Shown in pieces: positions 9,600 to 18,535 of a stretch of 64,000 nucleotides of DNA. This DNA comes from Saccharospirillaceae bacterium (GTDB lineage Bacteria > Pseudomonadota > Gammaproteobacteria > Pseudomonadales > Oceanobacteraceae): NCBI GenBank assembly GCA_021208685.1, contig JAJOJJ010000026.1, positions 21,173 through 85,172 on the forward strand, given 5' to 3'. Position numbers and translations under genes: made by a program. A model generated the notes under the pieces. That model worked only from the letters and a program-made list of their open reading frames with translations, did not search any database and had not been told where the DNA came from. Numbering within the stretch: the first letter of the stretch is position 1; each line of letters opens with the position of its first letter.

Positions 9600-10811
9600 A
9601 TGAAATCAATAAACTCTCTGGCGGTCATTTCTGCGGCTGTATTACTGAGCGCCTGTGGTGGCGGTAGCAGCACCGGCAGCGATAACGGCAATGGTGAAAC
9701 GTCGGCCTGTACTGCGTCTGAAAAAAACGTCAACTGGGAAAAAGTCCTGCAGGCCGATGCGGCAACACTGGCTGAATATCAATTATTTGATAACCCCTGC
9801 GACCCAACACAGAATGCCAGCGATCGCGGCTTACCCTACACCCTGTCGGCACCGCTGTTCACCGACTACGCATCCAAATATCGTTTTGTTTTTATTCCGC
9901 AAGGACAAACCGCCACCTATTCAGAAAAAGAAGTGTTTGAATTCCCGGTCGGCACCGTTATTACCAAAACCTTTACCATGCCCGCCGACACCTCTGACCG
10001 TGGGGTTGAAAAGGAAAAAATCATTGAAACCCGCCTGCTGATCAAAAAAGCCGGTGGCTGGGTTGCACGCCCTTACGTCTGGAATGAAGCAGAAACCGAG
10101 GCCGTCTGGGATAAAACCGGCGAACTGGTGGCCATTAATAATCTCAAGCACGGTGAAGACACGCTGACGTTTAATTACGGTGTACCGAATCAGAACTCCT
10201 GCACAACCTGCCATCAATACAACCCCAACGGCAATAATGATGCGGTTAATGGTATTGATCCGACACCGGCCCATTTCGCCCCGATTGGCCCTAAAGCCCG
10301 TTATCTGAATTCTGACTATGACTTTGGTCAGGGTGCCGAAAATCAGTTAAATAAATGGGTCGCCAGCAACATGCTCAGCGGATTACCGGCAGAAAACAGC
10401 AGCATCCCCCGCGCTCCCGCCTTCAGCGACGACACCTCTCTGAGCGAATACAGTGGCACACCGGAACAGCTGACCGCCACAGCAAAAGCCTGGCTGGATA
10501 TTAACTGTGGCCATTGTCACCGTACCGAAGGTCAGGCCAGCAATACCGCATTCCGGGCTGATTACAACATTGCCTGGAGTGGCAACGAAGGGTATCACGG
10601 AGCCTGCGCAGTGCCGGTTTCCGGTGCCAGCGAAGGATCAACGAAAATCATTGTTCCCGGCGATGCTTCACAGTCACTGCTGTATAACCGCATGAACACC
10701 ACTCAGGCCGGTAAACTGATGCCCCCGGTCGGTCGTGCCGTTATTCACAAAGAAGGCACCGCTTTAATCAAAGCCTGGATTGACAGTCTGGACCCGGCGC
10801 TGTGCAATTAA
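9600..10811 (+). CDS. SO_2930-family diheme c-type cytochrome lipoprotein
   Basis: A 403-residue lipoprotein (lipobox LSAC followed by a Gly/Ser-rich linker). Two CxxCH heme motifs lie at residues 201-205 (CTTCH) and 303-307 (CGHCH), and the C-terminal stretch has Met-Pro-Pro (KLMPPVGRAV) that could supply an axial Met ligand. The arrangement matches the conserved partner family of the beta-helix protein upstream, whose function is unknown. A periplasmic electron-transfer or oxidation role is inferred from the hemes only. Its last 10 bases overlap the start of a second, paralogous cytochrome, which indicates translational coupling. Confidence 0.85.
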   Translation: MKSINSLAVISAAVLLSACGGGSSTGSDNGNGETSACTASEKNVNWEKVLQADAATLAEYQLFDNPCDPTQNASDRGLPYTLSAPLFTDYASKYRFVFIPQGQTATYSEKEVFEFPVGTVITKTFTMPADTSDRGVEKEKIIETRLLIKKAGGWVARPYVWNEAETEAVWDKTGELVAINNLKHGEDTLTFNYGVPNQNSCTTCHQYNPNGNNDAVNGIDPTPAHFAPIGPKARYLNSDYDFGQGAENQLNKWVASNMLSGLPAENSSIPRAPAFSDDTSLSEYSGTPEQLTATAKAWLDINCGHCHRTEGQASNTAFRADYNIAWSGNEGYHGACAVPVSGASEGSTKIIVPGDASQSLLYNRMNTTQAGKLMPPVGRAVIHKEGTALIKAWIDSLDPALCN

Positions 10812-11938
10812 TTCACCTCAGCGGGCGCTTCTGCGCCCTCATTTTACTGTTATTCATCAGCGGCTGCGGTGCGGATACCGACGATAAAAAAACCATTACT
10901 CCCACCTCCGCAGACCCGCTCTGCAACGCCTCTGGCGGCGACATCAACTGGCAGGCGCTGCAACAGACTCGCTGTCCGTTATTATCGCAATACGGTCTGT
11001 TTAAAGGATTACCCTCCGAGATTAAAAACAGTAACGGCGGTATTTATTATGAATTAGGCAGCGAATTATTTACCGATCACGCGCGTAAATACCGCTATTT
11101 CTTTCTGCCCGACAATACACAGCTGGGGTATCAGCCTCAGGACATTCTCGATTTTCCCGATGGCAGCGTCATTGTGAAAGTCTTTGCCCTGCCCACCCAA
11201 AGCACCGCGGACAGCGCGGAAAATATTATGGAAGTCCGCCTGCTGGTTAAACGCGCTCAGGGCTGGGTATTTATCCCTTACGTCTGGGATAACCGGATTA
11301 ACGATGGTCGTCTGGCCATAGCCGGCAGCAAAACCCCGGTCAGCTTCACTCACCGCAATGAGACGCTGAATCTGATGTATGAATCACCGTCGCAGTCCGC
11401 TTGCCAGAATTGTCATCAGATCAACCACAATGGTCAGCTCAGTTTTGTCCCCATCGGCCCCAAAATCCGCCATCTGAATCAGATCATTAACGTAAACGGC
11501 CAGCCGCTGAACCAGCTTGAATACTGGCAATCTCTTGGCCTGATCTCCTTGCCTGACGGCGAGCATCCGTATGCGCCCGACTGGCGCGATACGTCAGCAC
11601 CGCTGCAGCAGCGCGCCAAAGCCTATCTGGATATTAACTGCGCCCATTGCCATAACGATAACGGCGCCGCCGCACTGTCCGGTCTGCGACTGGAATACTG
11701 GCGCACCGCCATCGACTACAGCCACGGCGTTTGCAATTCCGCCCACGGCTGGCGCGGTGGCGGTTATGACATCTGGCCCGGTCGCGGCCATGACTCCAGC
11801 CTGCCCCTGCGCATGGAATTAAACGCTGCAGCAGACCGGATGCCTCCGATCGGTCGCAGTGTCGCTGACGAAGACGCGGTGGCCTTAATCCGCGCCTGGA
11901 TCGATACCCTGCCCGCAGAGGAATGTGCCAGTGGCTGA
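10802..11938 (+). CDS. Second, paralogous diheme c-type cytochrome lipoprotein
   Basis: A 378-residue lipoprotein (lipobox ISGC). It aligns along its length with the preceding protein: ELFTDHARKYRYFFLP matches PLFTDYASKYRFVFIP, and the first heme motif (CQNCH, Cys201) falls at the same residue number. The second motif is CAHCH at 280-284, and the MPPIGRSV tail is shared. Similarity to the upstream gene is clear but moderate, so this is an old tandem duplication rather than a recent copy. The start lies 10 bases inside the upstream gene. Known two-gene systems of this kind have a single cytochrome, so the extra copy is a notable variant. Confidence 0.83.
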   Translation: MQLIHLSGRFCALILLLFISGCGADTDDKKTITPTSADPLCNASGGDINWQALQQTRCPLLSQYGLFKGLPSEIKNSNGGIYYELGSELFTDHARKYRYFFLPDNTQLGYQPQDILDFPDGSVIVKVFALPTQSTADSAENIMEVRLLVKRAQGWVFIPYVWDNRINDGRLAIAGSKTPVSFTHRNETLNLMYESPSQSACQNCHQINHNGQLSFVPIGPKIRHLNQIINVNGQPLNQLEYWQSLGLISLPDGEHPYAPDWRDTSAPLQQRAKAYLDINCAHCHNDNGAAALSGLRLEYWRTAIDYSHGVCNSAHGWRGGGYDIWPGRGHDSSLPLRMELNAAADRMPPIGRSVADEDAVALIRAWIDTLPAEECASG

Positions 11939-11973
11939 CGCACGGAACACCAGACCGTGCACCATATGCGGGC

Positions 11974-11997
11974 AACGCCGCCCTCAGCTGCGGCGTT
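11974..11997 (+). terminator. Hairpin after the cytochrome operon
   Basis: A perfect 8-bp stem (AACGCCGC / GCGGCGTT) with an 8-base loop lies 36 bases past the second cytochrome. No T-run follows, so it may be a stability hairpin or a weak or Rho-assisted stop. I see no gene between 11939 and 12173. Confidence 0.35.
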
Positions 11998-12173
11998 AAG
12001 TCTCCACACTGCCCCCTGTGCCAACCAGACTGGACCGCTGCCTTTCAGCCTGCATTACCCAGTCAGCCGTGCATCACCAGCCACTCTGGGTAAAACCGCC
12101 GCAGGGAGTGCAGGTGGTACTCATCTTGCACCACTCATGGGCAATCCCTCTGTTTACTGGTTTATAAGGATTC

Positions 12174-13466
12174 ATGTCCGTGCAGGATCTTCACAGCGTT
12201 GCCTATCTTCTGAACCTCGGTCAGCAACAGGAAATACAGGAACTGGAACAGTTTGCCCGTACCGGTCAACTGGTCATTGCCATCAGCAACCTGTTACACC
12301 AACTGCAGTATGAACGAGGGTTATCCAACCGCTTTCTCGGCAGTTGCGGCCTGCGCTGTCAGGACGACCTGCAACAGCAGTGGCTCAGCAGTAATGACCA
12401 ATTGGTGCTGTTTCACAAAGCGCTGGCCAACTTACTGCCGGAACACGGACAGCACGCCTTTCCCGCGCGCTGGTTTCGCCGCCTCAGCTATGCCCTGCAC
12501 AGCCTCGGGCGGCTGCCCCAGCTGCGCCAGGATGTTGAACAGCTTAAATTCAACACCACCGTCGCCATCAAAGCCTATTCTGAAATGATTCAGAGCTTAC
12601 TGGCGGTGGTATTCGAGGCTGCCGGACATGCGACCGATGAAATAACCGCCCGCATTCTGGTCGCCATGTTCAATTTAATGCAGGGCAAAGAACTGGCCGG
12701 ACAAGAACGCGCCTGTGGCGCTGCCGGATTTTCTGCCCACGAATTTGATCCCGGCCTGCGCCTGCGACTGACACAGTTAATTGACCGTCAGGACCGCTGC
12801 TTTCATATATTCAGCGATTATGCCAGCGACGAAGCCCTGAACGCCTGGGAACAGGTACAGCGCGGCGAATTCCAGCTGGAATTTGAACGCCTGCGTCGTC
12901 TGGCACTCACCGCCAGCCCCCAGTCACTGGCCGCAGCGGATTATGATGTGCGCTGGTTTAACTGCTGTTCCGAACGGCTGGATGCCATTAAATATGTCGA
13001 AGAAATTCTGGAGACCCAACTGCTGTCGCACAGCCAGCAGCGCATTCTTGCCGTGCGGGAAGCAGCCCTGAACCCAGACCAGCAGGTGAATGATCTGCAG
13101 CGCGGAGCCTTCGACGACGTACCGTCTTTTGCGTTGTATGTGAGCCATCCGCACTCCGGTGAACATCAGCCTCGGCATGATCTCAGCGGTCCCGATGATG
13201 ATATGGTGCATAACATCAGCAAACCGGTGGTCGAATTAATCGAAGCTCAGGGCCAGCGTTTAAAAAGCCTGAATGATGAACTGGATGCCGCCCGTACAGA
13301 ATTACACGAACGGAAACTGATTGACCGTGCAAAACGCGAATTAATTCAGCGCCGGCAGATGACGGAACAGGAAGCCTATGCCTTATTACGCAGTATGGCG
13401 ATGAATCAGAACCGCAGACTGGTCGATGTTGCCGCCGGATTATTAAGCATGACCGAACTGCTATGA
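12174..13466 (+). CDS. nasR: NIT-ANTAR nitrate-responsive antiterminator (NasR type)
   Basis: A 430-residue soluble protein. Residues about 30-285 form an all-helical nitrate/nitrite-sensing (NIT) domain, including an ERGLSNRFLGS segment typical of that family. After a variable linker, residues about 350-430 form a coiled coil plus ANTAR domain (AKRELIQRRQMTEQEAYALLRSMAMNQNRRLVDVA). This is the architecture of NasR, which binds nitrate and then binds paired hexaloop RNA hairpins to stop leader terminators from forming. The gene lies directly upstream of the nitrate ABC transporter. The leaders of nrtA and nasA in this window carry such hairpins plus terminators, which strongly supports the assignment. 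No sigma-54 element was seen in front of it. Confidence 0.9.
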   Translation: MSVQDLHSVAYLLNLGQQQEIQELEQFARTGQLVIAISNLLHQLQYERGLSNRFLGSCGLRCQDDLQQQWLSSNDQLVLFHKALANLLPEHGQHAFPARWFRRLSYALHSLGRLPQLRQDVEQLKFNTTVAIKAYSEMIQSLLAVVFEAAGHATDEITARILVAMFNLMQGKELAGQERACGAAGFSAHEFDPGLRLRLTQLIDRQDRCFHIFSDYASDEALNAWEQVQRGEFQLEFERLRRLALTASPQSLAAADYDVRWFNCCSERLDAIKYVEEILETQLLSHSQQRILAVREAALNPDQQVNDLQRGAFDDVPSFALYVSHPHSGEHQPRHDLSGPDDDMVHNISKPVVELIEAQGQRLKSLNDELDAARTELHERKLIDRAKRELIQRRQMTEQEAYALLRSMAMNQNRRLVDVAAGLLSMTELL

Positions 13467-13675
13467 CCCTGAAAATCTGCACCAAGTCGCAGCACCATCT
13501 GACAACCTGCTCTGCCACAGAGCACAAAATAACTCGCCGCTATACCGCCGATTTTATTTCGCTGTATTAACAAGGGCAGTGAAACGATCACAGAAGGGAT
13601 GAAAGTAAATAAAAACAGCCAGTTAGCGACTATGTACGCATAAAAACGCCACAACCGGACATCGCCCGGAATCTC

Positions 13676-13691
13676 TGGCACGCTTTTGGCA
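13676..13691 (+). promoter_or_regulatory. Sigma-54 (-24/-12) promoter of the nitrate transporter operon
   Basis: TGGCACGCTTTTGGCA matches the -24/-12 consensus TGGCACG-N4-TTGCA with one mismatch and the correct spacing of the GG and GC pairs. Transcription would start near 13702, 13 bases before the first leader hairpin. Nitrate assimilation operons are classically activated by NtrC with sigma-54. No NtrC site was searched for in detail. Confidence 0.78.
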
Positions 13692-13714
13692 ATAACCATA
13701 GTGAATTTCAGATT

Positions 13715-13802
13715 CAGTACCAACCCAATGGCGGGTAACCGTACTGAGACATTAATACAGCAAAGGCGCTTACAACGGACAACCGTTGAAGCGCCTTTTT
13801 TT
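13715..13802 (+). ncRNA. ANTAR-responsive leader of nrtA: two hexaloop hairpins and terminator
   Basis: Hairpin P1 has an outer CAGTAC/GTACTG stem (13715-13720, 13741-13746) and an inner ACCC/GGGT stem closing the loop AATGGC (13727-13732). Hairpin P2 is AGC/GCT closing AAAGGC (13762-13767), extendable by two pairs past a bulged C. Both loops have A at position 1 and G at position 4, the published ANTAR recognition rule. A strong terminator (arms from 13763 and to 13797, with an extra inner CAACGG/CCGTTG stem and seven T residues, 13796-13802) shares sequence with P2, so P2 and the terminator exclude each other. The nrtA start follows 22 bases later. Confidence 0.82.
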
Positions 13803-13824
13803 GTTGTCCAAAAAGGGGAAAATC

Positions 13825-15222
13825 ATGCAAAGAATGAACACTCTGCGCCGCGCACTGATAAAAAGTGCAATGATTCTGACGACAGGCCTGACCATTGGCT
13901 TATCGGCAATGTCAGCAGCCGTCAGCCATGCCGGCGATTTTGCCGAAAAGGAAGAACTTAAATTCGGCTTTATCAAACTGACCGACATGGCACCCTTAGC
14001 CATTGCTTACGAAAAAGGCTTTTTTGAAGACGAAGGCCTTTACGTCACTCTGGAAGCACAGGCCAACTGGAAAGTATTACTCGACCGGGTGATTGATGGT
14101 CAGCTGGATGGCGCACATATGCTGGCCGGACAACCGCTGGGAGCCACCATTGGTTTCGGCACCAAAGCCGATATTATTACGGCCTTCAGTATGGATTTAA
14201 ATGGAAATGCGATTACCGTTTCCAATGACGTCTGGCAGCAGATGAAACCCCATATCCCCAAAGATGCCTCAGGAAAACCCGTACATCCGATCAAAGCCGA
14301 CTACCTGAAACCGGTCATCGAAAAATACAGAGCCGAAGGCAAGCCATTTAATATGGGCATGGTATTTCCGGTATCCACCCATAACTATGAATTGCGTTAC
14401 TGGCTGGCCGCTGGCGGCATTCATCCCGGCTACTATGCCCCCGCCAAAGGCGATAATTCCGGACAATTAAAAGCCGATGCATTGCTATCGGTAACGCCAC
14501 CACCGCAAATGCCGGCCACCATGGAAGCGGGTACCATTTATGGATACTGCGTCGGCGAACCCTGGAACCAGCAAGCGGTATTCAAAGGCATTGGTGTGCC
14601 GGTCATCACCGATTACGAAATCTGGAAAAATAACCCGGAAAAAGTCTTTGGTGTGAGCAAAGAATGGGCTGATAAATACCCTCAGACCCACAAACGTGTT
14701 GTCAAAGCCCTGATACGTGCTGCGGCCTGGCTGGACGAAAACAATAATGCAAACCGTGAAGAGGCCGTAAAAATCCTGGCCAGACCACAGTATGTAGGTG
14801 CCGATTACAACGTCATTGCCAACTCCATGACCGGAACCTTCGAATATGAGAAAGGTGATAAACGCCCGGTGCCGGATTTCAATGTCTTTTTCCGCTACAA
14901 CGCTACCTATCCTTATTATTCTGATGCCATCTGGTATCTGACACAGATGCGCCGCTGGGGCCAGATTGACGAGGCAAAAACCGATGACTGGTACAAAGAC
15001 ATCGCGAAAAAAGTCTATCGCCCGGATATTTATGCAGAAGCCGCCAAAGCACTCATTGCGGAAGGCAAAGCTGACGCCAAAGACTTCCCCGATTTTGCAA
15101 CCGAAAGCGGGTACCGCGCACCGCAAAGTGAATTTATCGATAACATCACCTACGACGGCCAGCAGCCCAATGCTTACCTGAAAAAATTCGCCATCGGCAT
15201 GAAAGGCGAAGAAAAACTGTAA
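13825..15222 (+). CDS. nrtA: Nitrate ABC transporter substrate-binding protein
   Basis: A 465-residue periplasmic binding protein of the CmpA/NrtA family. Residues 1-36 form a signal peptide (hydrophobic core from [11 protein letters not shown], cleavage near SHAG). The mature part opens with the family pattern [28 protein letters not shown] and contains the [11 protein letters not shown] and [13 protein letters not shown] segments that line the anion site in NrtA. I chose ATG 13825 because AAGGGG lies 7-12 bases upstream. A TTG 39 bases earlier lies inside the leader terminator hairpin and cannot be the main start. First gene of the transporter operon, controlled by the hexaloop leader. Confidence 0.92.
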   Translation: MQRMNTLRRALIKSAMILTTGLTIGLSAMSAAVSHAGDFAEKEELKFGFIKLTDMAPLAIAYEKGFFEDEGLYVTLEAQANWKVLLDRVIDGQLDGAHMLAGQPLGATIGFGTKADIITAFSMDLNGNAITVSNDVWQQMKPHIPKDASGKPVHPIKADYLKPVIEKYRAEGKPFNMGMVFPVSTHNYELRYWLAAGGIHPGYYAPAKGDNSGQLKADALLSVTPPPQMPATMEAGTIYGYCVGEPWNQQAVFKGIGVPVITDYEIWKNNPEKVFGVSKEWADKYPQTHKRVVKALIRAAAWLDENNNANREEAVKILARPQYVGADYNVIANSMTGTFEYEKGDKRPVPDFNVFFRYNATYPYYSDAIWYLTQMRRWGQIDEAKTDDWYKDIAKKVYRPDIYAEAAKALIAEGKADAKDFPDFATESGYRAPQSEFIDNITYDGQQPNAYLKKFAIGMKGEEKL

Positions 15223-15312
15223 CCAACCCATATCAACCGGCTGTCAGAACAGCCGGTCAACCACAAGATCCGCATGACTATCGCACAGCCCAAAACCCGC
15301 CAAGGAGATTAT

Positions 15313-16329
15313 ATGAGCATCGCCCTGACTCAGAAACTCAGCAAAATAAGCTGGCTGGAACCAGTAATCAAAGCCGCTCAGGGTGAAAACCGCAGCCAGA
15401 ATCTGAGTATCATCATAAAAGCTGTCGGAATTCCTCTGGCTGGCATCATGATGTTTTTAATGATCTGGCATGCAGCAGCGTCCGGCATTGATACATCACT
15501 GGGAAAATTCCCCGGCCCTGCCGATGTTCTGCTGCAAAGTAAAACCCTGATCAGTGAACACATCAGCGAGCGTGACAAAGCCGCCGCATTTTACCAGCGC
15601 CAGAATGAGCGCAATGCCGATCGCCTGGCAAAAGATCCGGATTATAAGGTTAAAATCCGCGCTTATACCGGCAAGCCAACCTATGTCGATCAGATTTTTA
15701 CCAGTCTGATCACGGTTCTGAGTGGATTTCTGCTTGCCTCGCTGATTGCCATTCCACTCGGTATTGTTATTGGACTAAGTGCCAACCTCTATGCTGCATT
15801 TAATCCGGTCATTCAGATATTCAAACCGGTTTCACCGCTGGCGTGGTTACCACTGGTCACCATGGTGGTCAGCGCACTGTATGTCAGTGACAACCCGGTG
15901 GTGCCTAAATCGTTCATCACCTCCATGATTACCGTCATGCTCTGCTGCCTGTGGCCAACGGTTATTAATACTGCGGTGGGCGTTGCCTCGATTTCTCAGG
16001 ATTTAAAAAATGTCAGCCAGGTACTGCGCTTAAGCTGGCTGACTCATGTCCGGAAAATTGTGTTACCGGCGGCGATTCCGATGATGTTTACCGGCTTACG
16101 CCTGTCACTGAGCATTGCCTGGATGGTGCTGATTGCTGCAGAAATGCTGGCACAGAACCCAGGGCTGGGAAAATTCGTCTGGGATGAATTTCAGAACGGC
16201 AGCTCAAATTCCCTTGGCCGCATCATGGTCGCTGTTATCACCATCGGCTTAATTGGTTTCGCTCTTGACCGCATGATGTTGCTGCTGCAACGGATTGTGT
16301 CCTGGGATAAATCCGCCACCTTACGCTGA
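15313..16329 (+). CDS. nrtB: Nitrate ABC transporter permease
   Basis: A 338-residue inner-membrane permease of the NrtB/CmpB family. One helix near residues 35-55 precedes a long periplasmic insert, followed by five C-terminal helices with the BPD_transp_1 signature region (EAA-like loop around LRLSWLTHVRKIVLPAAIPMMFTGLR, residues about 235-262). ATG 15313 is preferred over an in-frame ATG at 15274 because AAGGAG precedes it by six bases. The gene lies 90 bases after nrtA and 15 bases before the ATPase gene, and forms the channel for the nitrate importer. Confidence 0.9.
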   Translation: MSIALTQKLSKISWLEPVIKAAQGENRSQNLSIIIKAVGIPLAGIMMFLMIWHAAASGIDTSLGKFPGPADVLLQSKTLISEHISERDKAAAFYQRQNERNADRLAKDPDYKVKIRAYTGKPTYVDQIFTSLITVLSGFLLASLIAIPLGIVIGLSANLYAAFNPVIQIFKPVSPLAWLPLVTMVVSALYVSDNPVVPKSFITSMITVMLCCLWPTVINTAVGVASISQDLKNVSQVLRLSWLTHVRKIVLPAAIPMMFTGLRLSLSIAWMVLIAAEMLAQNPGLGKFVWDEFQNGSSNSLGRIMVAVITIGLIGFALDRMMLLLQRIVSWDKSATLR

Positions 16330-16344
16330 GAACCGGAGAAAACT

Positions 16345-17283
16345 ATGAATCCATTACTCGAACTGACTCAGGTAGGGATTGAATTCAATACCGCCAAAGG
16401 CAGCTTTCGTGCTTTACAGAATGTCGACCTTAAAATTCATAAAGGCGAATACATCTCCCTGATTGGTCACTCCGGCTGCGGAAAATCCACGGTATTGAAT
16501 ATTGTTGCCGGTCTGCTGCAGGCCACGGAAGGTGGCGTGGTACTGAATGGTAAAGAAGTCAACGAACCGGGCCCTGAACGCGCCGTGGTTTTTCAGAATC
16601 ATTCCCTGCTCCCCTGGCTCAGCGCCTATGAAAATGTCGAATTGGCGGTAAAGCAGGTGTTCCGTGGTAAAAAATCCAAAGCAGAAATGAAAGCCTGGAT
16701 TGAGCACAACCTTGAGCTGGTGCACATGACCCACGCCATGCATAAACGCCCGGATGAAATTTCCGGTGGTATGAAACAACGTGTCGGTATTGCCCGCGCC
16801 CTGGCGATGGAGCCACAGGTGCTGTTAATGGATGAGCCTTTTGGGGCACTGGATGCCCTGACCCGTGCCCATCTGCAGGATTCATTAATGGATATTCAGA
16901 AAGAACTGAATAACACCGTCATTATGATTACCCACGATGTCGATGAAGCCGTTCTGTTGTCTGACCGTATCGTGATGATGACCAATGGCCCGGCGGCCAC
17001 CATTGGTGAAATTCTGGACATTGAGCTGGAACGTCCGCGCAACCGTCTGCAGTTAGCCGATGACCCGCGTTACAACCATTACCGTCATCAGGTGCTGAGC
17101 TTTCTCTATGAAAAACAGCGCAAAACAGATGACAACCCGCCTGCCACTCAAACCCGAGATCAGGCCCCGGATTCAACAATAATAAAAGAACGCCATGACA
17201 CCCGCGCGATAAACACCCCGGCCAGGCAAGCAGATGCTCGCGGGCCGGAGCAGGAAAAACTCAATGCATTGAAAACCGCCTGA
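16345..17283 (+). CDS. nrtD: Nitrate ABC transporter ATP-binding protein
   Basis: A 312-residue ABC ATPase. Walker A GHSGCGKST, signature ISGGMKQR, Walker B LLMDEP followed by FGALDALTR, and the H-loop THDVDEA are all intact. The first about 255 residues match NrtD/SsuB-type importers. The last about 55 residues are a polar, unstructured tail rich in Asp, Arg and Thr that is unusual for the family and has no recognisable motif. It pairs with the permease 15 bases upstream to energise nitrate uptake, and lies 25 bases before a porin gene. Confidence 0.9.
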   Translation: MNPLLELTQVGIEFNTAKGSFRALQNVDLKIHKGEYISLIGHSGCGKSTVLNIVAGLLQATEGGVVLNGKEVNEPGPERAVVFQNHSLLPWLSAYENVELAVKQVFRGKKSKAEMKAWIEHNLELVHMTHAMHKRPDEISGGMKQRVGIARALAMEPQVLLMDEPFGALDALTRAHLQDSLMDIQKELNNTVIMITHDVDEAVLLSDRIVMMTNGPAATIGEILDIELERPRNRLQLADDPRYNHYRHQVLSFLYEKQRKTDDNPPATQTRDQAPDSTIIKERHDTRAINTPARQADARGPEQEKLNALKTA

Positions 17284-17308
17284 ATCATCACATACCGGAG
17301 AACAGATA

Positions 17309-18481
17309 ATGGAAAAGAGAAAAACCCTGATCGCTGCCGCCCTGGGTTTGGCCGCAAGCCAGATAGTATTCAGTCAGAGTGTACTGGCAGAAAACCGTAT
17401 TACCGACACACTGAAACAAGGCGATGTTATTGCCGATCTTCGTCTGCGCTATGAAAGCGCTGACGATGACGATGCTGCCGATAAAGATTCAGCCAGCGCC
17501 CTCACCCTGCGTTCACGCCTCGGTTACGAAACCGCCGACCTGAACGGTTTTAAAGCACTCTATGAAATTGAAGATGTACGCGCCGTTATCGACGACTATG
17601 CCCCGGAAAATACCGATTATGATACCGTGGCTGATCCGGAAAATACCGAAATCAACCGCGCTCAGATCAGCTACAGCAAAGACGGTTTCAGTGTTGTGGC
17701 CGGTCGCCAGCGTATTATTCTCGATAATGCCCGCTTCGTTGGTAATGTCGGCTGGCGTCAGAATGAACAGACCTTTGATGCGATAAAGGCTGGCTATAAA
17801 ACCGGTGATCTGAATATCCAATACGCTTACATCGATCAGGTTAACGGTATTCTGCGCAGATTTGATGCCGACGTTACCAGCCACTTATTTAATGCTGCTT
17901 ATTCCGGGCTTAAAGCCGGAACCCTGACCGGTTATGCCTATTTATTAAAAGATGACGACAGCGACGCCAAACTGGATACCTACGGTGCGCGCTTTGCCGG
18001 AAAAACCGCCGTTAATGATCTGAACCTGATCTACAGCGCAGAGCTTGCCACCCAATCCAGCGATGATTTTGATGCCGGTTATTATGCGCTGGAAGGCGGT
18101 GTGGTGTTGTCCGGCATTACCCTCGCACTGGGCAATGAAACTCTGGGCAGCGATGAGGGTGCCTATGGATTCCAGACCCCGCTCGCCACCAAACATGCCT
18201 TTAATGGCTGGGCAGATAAATTTCTGGTCACGCCGGCCGATGGTCTGAGCGATACCTATGTCAAAGTGGCTGGCGCTGTTGCCGGTATCAAATTACTGGC
18301 CATGTATCATGACTACAGCGCGGTTAAAGGCAGTGATGACAAAGGCAGTGAAGTGAATTTTCTGGCCGCTAAAGGTTTCTCGGAGCATTACAGCGCAGGT
18401 CTGAAATACGCCGCGTACAGTGCCGGAGATACGGGCACTAACAGCGATAAAGCCTGGCTCTGGCTGGAAGCAAAATTCTGA
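17309..18481 (+). CDS. Outer-membrane porin of the alginate-export family, putative nitrate porin
   Basis: A 390-residue protein with a signal peptide (cleavage after VLAE, about residue 28) and alternating beta-strands through to a C-terminal aromatic residue (WLWLEAKF). The first strands (LRLRYESADD, ALTLRSRLGYETA) and the RQRIILDNARFVGNVGWRQNEQTFDA segment are typical of the alginate_exp domain, which also includes many generic 18-stranded porins. Its position 25 bases behind the ABC ATPase suggests it lets nitrate or nitrite cross the outer membrane. The substrate is inferred from the operon only. Confidence 0.83.
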   Translation: MEKRKTLIAAALGLAASQIVFSQSVLAENRITDTLKQGDVIADLRLRYESADDDDAADKDSASALTLRSRLGYETADLNGFKALYEIEDVRAVIDDYAPENTDYDTVADPENTEINRAQISYSKDGFSVVAGRQRIILDNARFVGNVGWRQNEQTFDAIKAGYKTGDLNIQYAYIDQVNGILRRFDADVTSHLFNAAYSGLKAGTLTGYAYLLKDDDSDAKLDTYGARFAGKTAVNDLNLIYSAELATQSSDDFDAGYYALEGGVVLSGITLALGNETLGSDEGAYGFQTPLATKHAFNGWADKFLVTPADGLSDTYVKVAGAVAGIKLLAMYHDYSAVKGSDDKGSEVNFLAAKGFSEHYSAGLKYAAYSAGDTGTNSDKAWLWLEAKF

Positions 18482-18494
18482 CGCAAAAGCGGAT

Positions 18495-18520
18495 CGGTGG
18501 CGTTCTGCGCCACCGGTTTT
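18495..18520 (+). terminator. Hairpin with short T-run after the porin
   Basis: A perfect 8-bp stem (CGGTGGCG / CGCCACCG) with a five-base loop is followed by G and four T residues. It probably gives partial termination between the transporter genes and the oxidoreductase gene that starts 16 bases later. Confidence 0.6.
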
Positions 18521-18535
18521 CAATTGGAAAACACC

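Noticed and set aside
13786..13824. TTG start giving a longer nrtA product
   Set aside because: It lies inside the leader terminator and lacks a ribosome-binding site; ATG 13825 has AAGGGG and begins a proper signal peptide.
14485..15231. A 248-codon minus-strand frame
   Set aside because: Antisense to nrtA and low in recognisable features.
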